The position numbers and the translations under genes were made by a program. Below are positions 58,801 through 64,000 of a DNA stretch of 64,000 bases, in pieces. This DNA is from Streptomyces marincola (GTDB taxonomy: Bacteria; Actinomycetota; Actinomycetes; Streptomycetales; Streptomycetaceae), in NCBI RefSeq assembly GCF_020410765.1, contig NZ_CP084541.1, positions 3,228,501 through 3,292,500 on the forward strand, written 5' to 3'. The notes beneath the pieces are model-generated. The model was not told where the DNA came from, did not search any database, and was given only the letters and a program-made list of their open reading frames with translations. The number at the start of each line of letters is the position of its first letter. Positions within the stretch are counted from its first letter, which is position 1.

Positions 58801-59769
58801 TCAGATGTTTCCGACGCCCGCACCGCCGGTCACGATGGACTTGACGTCCGCCGCGGCGTCCGGCGTGTAGCTGTAGGGGATGTCGGCGACGGAGCCGCCG
58901 GTCTCGCCCTCGCCCGAGTTCTCGAAGTGGTTGTCGACGGCCACCAGGCTGCCGGGCCCGGAGTCGCCCTCACCGAGGTGGAACGGGTCGTCGGTGTTCT
59001 CGAAGTAGTTGGCCTCGACGAGCACGCCGGCGTCCTCGGTGGACGCGACACCGTAACTGCCGATGTCGTTGTAGTAGTTGTTGTAGACGTGCACCGGGTC
59101 GCCGAAGCGCACGCGCGGGTTGCGCTGGTTGACGCCGTCGAACCAGTTGTGGTGGTAGGTGACGTTCAGCTTGCCGACGTCCTCGGAGGCGTTGTCGTCG
59201 TCGTGCCCGAGGAGCATGTTCTTGTCCGAGTCGTAGGTGTGGTTCCACGACACGGTGATGTCCGTCGAGGCGCGCTTGATGTCGAGGGCGCCGTCGTTCG
59301 GGTTGGTGAAGCCGTTGTGGTCGATCCAGACGTTCGTCGCGTACTGGACGTTGATGCCGTCGTCGTTGGAGTTCGCGAACGTGAGGTTCTGGACGATCAC
59401 GTTGTCGGCCTCGCTGATGTTGAGGCCGCTGCCGTCGAACCCGCTGTCGGCCCCGACGCCGATGATCGTCTTGTCGGACGACACGTCGGCCATGTCGTCA
59501 AGCTCGATCATGCCGTCGACCTCGATCTGGAGCGGCCCGTCGCTCTCGGCGGCCTCGATGAACGCGTCCGCGTCCGAGACCGTGACGATGTCGCCGCCCG
59601 CGCCGCCCGTGGTCGCGGCGCCGAAGCCGGTGGGCGTGCCGACGGCGAGAACGCCGGGCTCGGCGGCCGGCTCGGCCGCTCCGGCGGCGGTGATGCCGCC
59701 GAGGGTGGCCGCGGCGGCCGTCACGGCGATGGCACTGGCCAGCTTGAATCGCGCGCTCGTCCTGCGCAT
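58801..59769 (-). CDS. Secreted pectate lyase, polysaccharide lyase family 1
   Basis: This 322-aa protein has a Sec signal peptide (to about 31, GAA). A right-handed parallel beta-helix follows with PL1 hallmarks: VWIDHNGFTN near residue 147 (vWiDH region), calcium-binding Asp residues (DGALDIKRAS), and YHHNWFDGVNQRNPRVRFGD (about 205-225) carrying the catalytic Arg. It cleaves polygalacturonan by beta-elimination outside the cell. The 5' leader has an inverted repeat GCGACCC/GGGTCGC at 59806-59826. The hybrid AraC regulator follows on the same strand. No pectin-binding module. Confidence 0.92.
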   Translation of the reverse strand: MRRTSARFKLASAIAVTAAAATLGGITAAGAAEPAAEPGVLAVGTPTGFGAATTGGAGGDIVTVSDADAFIEAAESDGPLQIEVDGMIELDDMADVSSDKTIIGVGADSGFDGSGLNISEADNVIVQNLTFANSNDDGINVQYATNVWIDHNGFTNPNDGALDIKRASTDITVSWNHTYDSDKNMLLGHDDDNASEDVGKLNVTYHHNWFDGVNQRNPRVRFGDPVHVYNNYYNDIGSYGVASTEDAGVLVEANYFENTDDPFHLGEGDSGPGSLVAVDNHFENSGEGETGGSVADIPYSYTPDAAADVKSIVTGGAGVGNI

Positions 59770-59956
59770 GGGGATTCTCCGTCCGGTGTGGGGGTTGTGG
59801 GGGAAGCGACCCGTGGGGTGGGTCGCGGAAGGAGAGCACCGGTGCCGGCCGGCTGCGGCGTGCGGTCGATGCTAGGCCGGTACCTGTGGACGATGACGGG
59901 CCCTGTGTGGACTATTGCGCTCGGATGGGCGTTCGGGACGGGTGCACACTGGTGGC

Positions 59957-60235
59957 ATGTGCCGAAGCATCAAGACGTTGCGCCCGCCGGCCACGCCCGA
60001 GGTCACCGACGACGACATCCGCGCCGCGGCCCTCCAGTACGTGCGCAAGGTGTCCGGATTCAGGTCGCCCGCGGCGCACAACCGCGAGGTGTTCGACGCC
60101 GCGGTGGCCGAGGTGGCGGAGGCGACGCGGCACCTGCTCGGCCACCTCCAGGTGCGCGGCACCACCCGCACCGCGCCGAACGGCACGGCGCCCAACAGCG
60201 AACGGGACACCGGTTCCGGCCCGCTGCCCGGCTGA
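59957..60235 (+). CDS. DUF2277 family protein
   Basis: This 92-aa protein starts MCRSIKTLRPP, then ALQYVRKVSGFRSPA and AEATRHLLGHL, the complete signature of DUF2277, a short helical protein of unknown function in many actinobacteria. The C-terminal 20 residues are a disordered Thr/Pro/Gly extension. A CACACT hexamer ends about 7 bases before the ATG without a good Shine-Dalgarno, so it may be leaderless. The ATPase gene follows after 20 bases. Confidence 0.88.
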   Translation: MCRSIKTLRPPATPEVTDDDIRAAALQYVRKVSGFRSPAAHNREVFDAAVAEVAEATRHLLGHLQVRGTTRTAPNGTAPNSERDTGSGPLPG

Positions 60236-60255
60236 CGCGAGCACGACGGGACCAC

Positions 60256-63200
60256 GTGTTCGACACCATGATCGGGCGGCAGCACGCCGCCGGAGTGCTG
60301 CGCGCCGAGATCGCCCGCACCACGACCAGCCACGGCGGCCTCGTCCTGGTCACGGGCGAGGCGGGCATCGGCAAGACCACGCTGGTCACGGGCGCCGCCG
60401 AGGAGGCGAGGGCGCGCGGTGCCCTCGTGCTCGGCGGCTCCTGCTGGCACGCGGAGAACGCCCCGGGCCACTGGCCGTGGACCCAGGTGGTCCGCGGGCT
60501 GCGGCGGGCCGCGACGGCCGAGGAGTGGGCGGCGGCGGAAGACGCGGCGGGCGCCGACCTGGCGGGCTGGACGACCGGCGGGGACGGCGGCGGGGCCGAG
60601 AGCTTCGCCCTGCACGACGCGGTGACGACGGCGCTGGTCACCGTGTCGCAGCGGCGGCCCGTCGCGCTCGTGCTCGAAGACCTGCACTGGGCGGACACCG
60701 GATCGCTGCGGCTGCTCGACTTCGCCGCCCGGCACACGTGGTTCGAACGCCTCCTGCTGATCTGCACCTACCGCGACACGGACGTCGCCGCCGAGGACCA
60801 CCCGCTGCACGCGCTGCTGATGCCCCTGGTGTCCAGGGCCACCACCCTCGCGCTCACCGGCCTCGCCCCGCACGAGGTCGGCGCGCTCATGGCCCGCACC
60901 ACGGGCGCCGCCCCGGACGCGGCCCTGGCCGCCCGGGTGCACCGGCACACCGGCGGCAACCCGTTCTTCGTCGAGCAGACCGCACGCCTGTGGCACGGCG
61001 GCGAGGGCACCGGCGTGCCGCCCGGCGTGCGCGAGGCGGTGCGGCGGCGGCTCGGGCTGCTGCCCGAGCAGGTCGTGGCGCTGCTGACCCGGGCCGCCGT
61101 GCTCGGCCGCGCGTTCCACCGCCGGGTGCTCGCGGCCACCGCGCCGGGGACCGGCACGGAGGTGGACCGGCTGCTCGCGCACGCGGAGGCGGCCCGGCTC
61201 GTCGCGCGGGACGGCCCCGACCGGTTCGCGTTCGCCCACGACCTGGTGCGCGAAACGCTGCACGAGTCGCTGGACGGCGGGGAGCGGCGGCGCCGGCACG
61301 CCGCCGTCGTCCGCGCGCTGGCCGACGAGCCCGCGCTCTCCGACCTCGTGCCGCCCGCCGACCTGGCGCGGCACGCGCGCCTCGCGGGCGACGAGTTGGA
61401 CCCCGCGCACGCGGTGGAACTCCTGCGGTCCGCCGCCGAGGACGCCAAGGGGCGGATGGCGTTCGACGAATCGCTCGGGCACATGCGCGACGCCTTCCGC
61501 CTGGCCGAGGCACTCGGCCCGCGCCGCCACGTCCTGGTCGGCCTCGACCTCGCCGCCGAACTGCGCCACACCGGGGACGCGGCGGGGGCAGCCGCCGCCT
61601 TCGCGCGCTGCGCCGAGGCGGCCCGCGCGCTCGACGACGCGGAACTGCTGGCCCGCGTCGCGCTGTCCCTGCACGACTCGCACGGCGTGACGTCGCGCGG
61701 CGGCATCGACCGACCGCACGCCGACCTCCTGCACGACGCGCACCGGCGGCTCGTCGGCACCCCCGCCGGCAGGCCGCTGCCGACCGGCGACGACCCGGCG
61801 ACGCTGGAACGCGTCGTGCGCGAGCTGAGCATCCGCTGCGCCGTGCTGGCGCGGCGCACCGGTGACGACGACGCGCTCGCGTTCAGCCTGTGGTCCCTGC
61901 ACGACGCCATCTGGGGCCCGGGCACAGCGGCCGAACGCGAGGCTCTGATCACCGAGTTGGCCGGTCTGGCCCGCCGCGGGGGCAACCGGGACCTGCAACA
62001 CTTCTCGACGGCGCTCGGCTGGGTGACGCTCCTCGAACGCGGCGATCCCGCCTATCTGCACCAACTGGACGCGTTCCTGAAGTCGGCGGAACACACCGGC
62101 CGACCGCGCTACCGGCTGTCGGCCGCCGTGGACCGCGCCATCGTCGCCGCGCTCCACGGACGCTTCACCGAGGCCGAGGACCTGCACGCGGAACTCGTCG
62201 AGCTGACCCGCCACGCCGGGAACGCCCAGCACATGGGGGCGTTCCGCGACCACATGCGCCGCGGCCTCCTGCTGGCGCAAGGCCGCTTCCCCGAACTGGC
62301 CGAGGCGAACGCGGCCGGGGCCGCCAAGCCCCAGGCGCACCCCGAGCTGGTCGCGGGCATCGCCGCCGCAGAACAGGGCGACGCGGCAGCGGCGTTGCGG
62401 CAGTACGAAACGTCCCTGCCGGTGCCGAGGCCCCGGTACGCCGAGGCGCTGTGGCTGCGCTTCCAGGCGCAGACCGCGGCCCTGTCGGGCGACGCGGACC
62501 TGATCGCGCGGGCCCGCGCGGAGCTGGCGCCGCTGACCGGGCAGTGGGCGGTGGGCCTGTTCGGCTTCGACATCGGCGGCCCCTGGGCCCTGTGGTCGGC
62601 GCTGCTCGACCAGGCCGAGGAACGGTGGGACGCGGCGGTGGCCGGGTTCACCGAGGCGGCCACGTCGGCCGACCGGCTGCTGGCCCGGCCGTGGGCGGTC
62701 AGGGCGCGCCTGGGCCTGGGCCGTTCGCTGCTCGGCCGGGGGCGGCCGGGCGACGCGGACACGGCGCGGGCGCTGCTGCGCGAGGCGGAGGAGGAGGCCG
62801 CGCGCCTGGGCCTGCGGCACATCGAGGAGCAGGCGGCGACCGCCCTGGCCGCACCGCACGAGCCGCGCCGCACCGACGAGTTCCGCTTCGACGGCTCGGT
62901 GTGGACCCTGCGGTACGCGGGGCGCACCGTTCACCTGCCGGACGCCAAGGGGCTGCGCGACCTGTGGCGGCTCATCGGGCAGCCGGGCCAGGACATCGCC
63001 GCCGGGCGGCTGCTCGACCCGGCGGGCGAGGCGCCGCTGTACGGCGGCGACCCCGTGCTCGACGACGAGGCGAAGGCACGCTACCGGCGCCACCTCGAAC
63101 AACTGGACGACGAAGTCGACCGCGCGGCGGCGCGCGGCGACGCGGCACGCGCCGCGGAACTCGACCGCGAACGCGCCGCGCTGCTCACCGAGTTGCGCAC

Positions 63201-63408
63201 GGCCGCCGGCCTCGGCGGGCGCACCAGGCGCCTGGGTGACGAGGCGGAACGCGCCCGCAAAACGGTCACCGCGCGCATCCGCGACACGCTGCGCCGCCTC
63301 GACACCCGCCACCCCGAACTCGCCGCCCACCTGCGCGCGTCCGTCTCCACCGGCACGATGTGCGCCTACCGCCCCCCACCGGACGAGGCCCCCCGCTTCC
63401 GCCTGTGA
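60256..63408 (+). CDS. Large STAND/AAA_16-type ATPase with TPR-like helical repeats
   Basis: This 1050-aa protein starts at GTG 60256 (ATG 60268 possible). The N-terminal AAA_16 ATPase has IGRQHAAGVLRAEI, Walker A GEAGIGKTT at about 35-43, Walker B ALVLEDLHWAD (about 138-148), and GGNPFFVEQTARL as sensor region. Residues about 380-840 are helical TPR-like repeats, where MalT-type proteins bind a ligand or partner. From about 875 there is a compact wing-like domain (FRFDGSVWTLRYAGRTVHL, DAKGLRDLWRLIGQPGQDI), then a coiled coil to the end. No LuxR helix-turn-helix is seen. It may be a signalling ATPase that acts on another regulator. Confidence 0.82.
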   Translation: MFDTMIGRQHAAGVLRAEIARTTTSHGGLVLVTGEAGIGKTTLVTGAAEEARARGALVLGGSCWHAENAPGHWPWTQVVRGLRRAATAEEWAAAEDAAGADLAGWTTGGDGGGAESFALHDAVTTALVTVSQRRPVALVLEDLHWADTGSLRLLDFAARHTWFERLLLICTYRDTDVAAEDHPLHALLMPLVSRATTLALTGLAPHEVGALMARTTGAAPDAALAARVHRHTGGNPFFVEQTARLWHGGEGTGVPPGVREAVRRRLGLLPEQVVALLTRAAVLGRAFHRRVLAATAPGTGTEVDRLLAHAEAARLVARDGPDRFAFAHDLVRETLHESLDGGERRRRHAAVVRALADEPALSDLVPPADLARHARLAGDELDPAHAVELLRSAAEDAKGRMAFDESLGHMRDAFRLAEALGPRRHVLVGLDLAAELRHTGDAAGAAAAFARCAEAARALDDAELLARVALSLHDSHGVTSRGGIDRPHADLLHDAHRRLVGTPAGRPLPTGDDPATLERVVRELSIRCAVLARRTGDDDALAFSLWSLHDAIWGPGTAAEREALITELAGLARRGGNRDLQHFSTALGWVTLLERGDPAYLHQLDAFLKSAEHTGRPRYRLSAAVDRAIVAALHGRFTEAEDLHAELVELTRHAGNAQHMGAFRDHMRRGLLLAQGRFPELAEANAAGAAKPQAHPELVAGIAAAEQGDAAAALRQYETSLPVPRPRYAEALWLRFQAQTAALSGDADLIARARAELAPLTGQWAVGLFGFDIGGPWALWSALLDQAEERWDAAVAGFTEAATSADRLLARPWAVRARLGLGRSLLGRGRPGDADTARALLREAEEEAARLGLRHIEEQAATALAAPHEPRRTDEFRFDGSVWTLRYAGRTVHLPDAKGLRDLWRLIGQPGQDIAAGRLLDPAGEAPLYGGDPVLDDEAKARYRRHLEQLDDEVDRAAARGDAARAAELDRERAALLTELRTAAGLGGRTRRLGDEAERARKTVTARIRDTLRRLDTRHPELAAHLRASVSTGTMCAYRPPPDEAPRFRL

Positions 63409-63424
63409 CCGCGCGGGCGCCCGT

Positions 63425-64000
63425 TCACCGCACGGGCCGGGGCGCGGACTCGACCGTGCAGCGGGTGAGTTCGACGACGAGCTGGGAGGCGAGGAACCAC
63501 GGCGCCCGCGCGTCGCCGTAGGGCAGGGCCGAGTCGGCGTGCGGGGTGAGGCCGCCGTCCGGCGCGGGCGTGAAGAAGCCGCCGAACACCCCCCACGTCC
63601 TCGGCTTGCGCGACCGCACGACCACCGGGTCGGTCAGGTGCGGGCAGTGGCGCATGGCCAGCGCGGCGCACGGGCGGCAGACCGGGGGCTTCGTGCAGAG
63701 CAGCCCCTCGGGCCAGTCCCGGCCCTCCGGCGGCGGGGCCGGGCGTTGCAGAAGGAACAGCCAGCCCCGGCCGGTCCTGCTCGCCTGCCCGCCGCACACC
63801 TGGCACAGCTTGTCCAGCATGGCGCCGCGCTGCCGACCCGAGTGCAGCGCGCGGAAGTTGGGCCGTCCCTGGCCCTGCGCCTGGCCGATCCGGGCCCACA
63901 GCACGCCCTGCCCGTCCCGGTCGCCCGGCCTCTCGTCCCGGTAGGCCAGCCCGGCCCCGTCGGCCCTGACGGTCAACGCGCCCGCGACGGCGGTCCGTTC
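63425..64000 (-). CDS. Cysteine-rich conserved hypothetical protein (runs off window)
   Basis: The minus-strand frame is open from its stop at 63425 to the window edge; a TTG at 63976 is possible but related Streptomyces proteins usually begin further upstream, so I treat it as partial. It contains TVRADGAGLAYRDERPGDRD, an early CQVCGG and a later CTKPPVCRPCAALAMRHCPHL. These form two to three Cys pairs with His, probably a zinc-binding site. A C-terminal half follows with WGVFGGFFTPAPDGG. Function unknown. It is convergent with the ATPase gene. Confidence 0.7.
   Translation of the reverse strand, partial: ERTAVAGALTVRADGAGLAYRDERPGDRDGQGVLWARIGQAQGQGRPNFRALHSGRQRGAMLDKLCQVCGGQASRTGRGWLFLLQRPAPPPEGRDWPEGLLCTKPPVCRPCAALAMRHCPHLTDPVVVRSRKPRTWGVFGGFFTPAPDGGLTPHADSALPYGDARAPWFLASQLVVELTRCTVESAPRPVR

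Noticed and set aside
57604..60255. N-terminal extension of the large ATPase through the pectate lyase and hybrid-regulator genes
   Set aside because: The extension is antisense to well-supported genes and has no domain; the ATPase begins naturally at GTG 60256 just before its AAA domain.

Overview
The window is about 64 kb of high-GC DNA that fits a Streptomyces-type actinomycete. The evidence is strong G/C bias at third codon positions, frequent GTG and TTG starts, a mycothiol-dependent dehydrogenase, a SigE-family sigma factor, a DUF5997/LysR-like divergent pair and an indigoidine-type NRPS. No rRNA gene, complete tRNA or CRISPR array was found.

Region 1 (1-12.2 kb) is accessory DNA. It opens with the end of a lanthipeptide/thiopeptide dehydratase. 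Next is a protein of unknown function with a RHIM-like amyloid-type motif at its N terminus. From 2.7 to 10.9 kb lies a worn integration hotspot: the 3' part of a tRNA-Ser gene, followed by the tail of a tyrosine integrase, occurs twice (2712-3255 and 10635-10856). Between the copies are gene debris and an intact two-gene operon, an SF1 helicase-nuclease of 1530 aa and a HEPN-like partner, which looks like an uncharacterised defence system. A VapBC toxin-antitoxin pair and a decayed regulator follow.

Region 2 (12.2-20.8 kb) holds a secreted serine hydrolase, the DUF5997/LysR-like pair, a Tat-exported GH11 xylanase, an Mrr-TerD fusion, a PH-domain protein and a glutathionyl-hydroquinone reductase-like enzyme.

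Region 3 (20.9-31.3 kb) is a pigment-type biosynthetic locus on the minus strand: an A-Ox-T-TE glutamine NRPS of the indigoidine synthetase type with an extra C-terminal tautomerase, then an EamA-type exporter, CysE-like, CysK-like and cupin genes. A divergent TrmB/LuxR-like regulator and a convergent MFS exporter adjoin it. A 43-codon ORF with a strong Shine-Dalgarno sequence lies between the synthetase and the regulator.

Region 4 (31.6-43 kb) carries the mycothiol dehydrogenase/metallo-hydrolase pair, a GT2/polysialyltransferase-like pair for a surface polymer, an acyltransferase, a SanA-like protein, a TauE-type permease, an ATP-dependent DNA ligase, an L,D-transpeptidase lipoprotein and a ketopantoate reductase-like enzyme.

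Region 5 (43-55 kb) is a run of small regulator/oxidoreductase units. Several have visible palindromic operators: TetR with a medium-chain dehydrogenase, and TetR with an NmrA-like reductase. It also has a sigma factor flanked by two proteins that share an extracellular domain.

Region 6 (55-64 kb) has a 1103-aa LacI-like-sensor/pseudo-histidine-kinase/receiver/AraC regulator next to a secreted pectate lyase, then a DUF2277 protein, a large STAND-type ATPase and a cysteine-rich protein that runs off the window. Together with the xylanase this suggests a plant-biomass-degrading soil organism.
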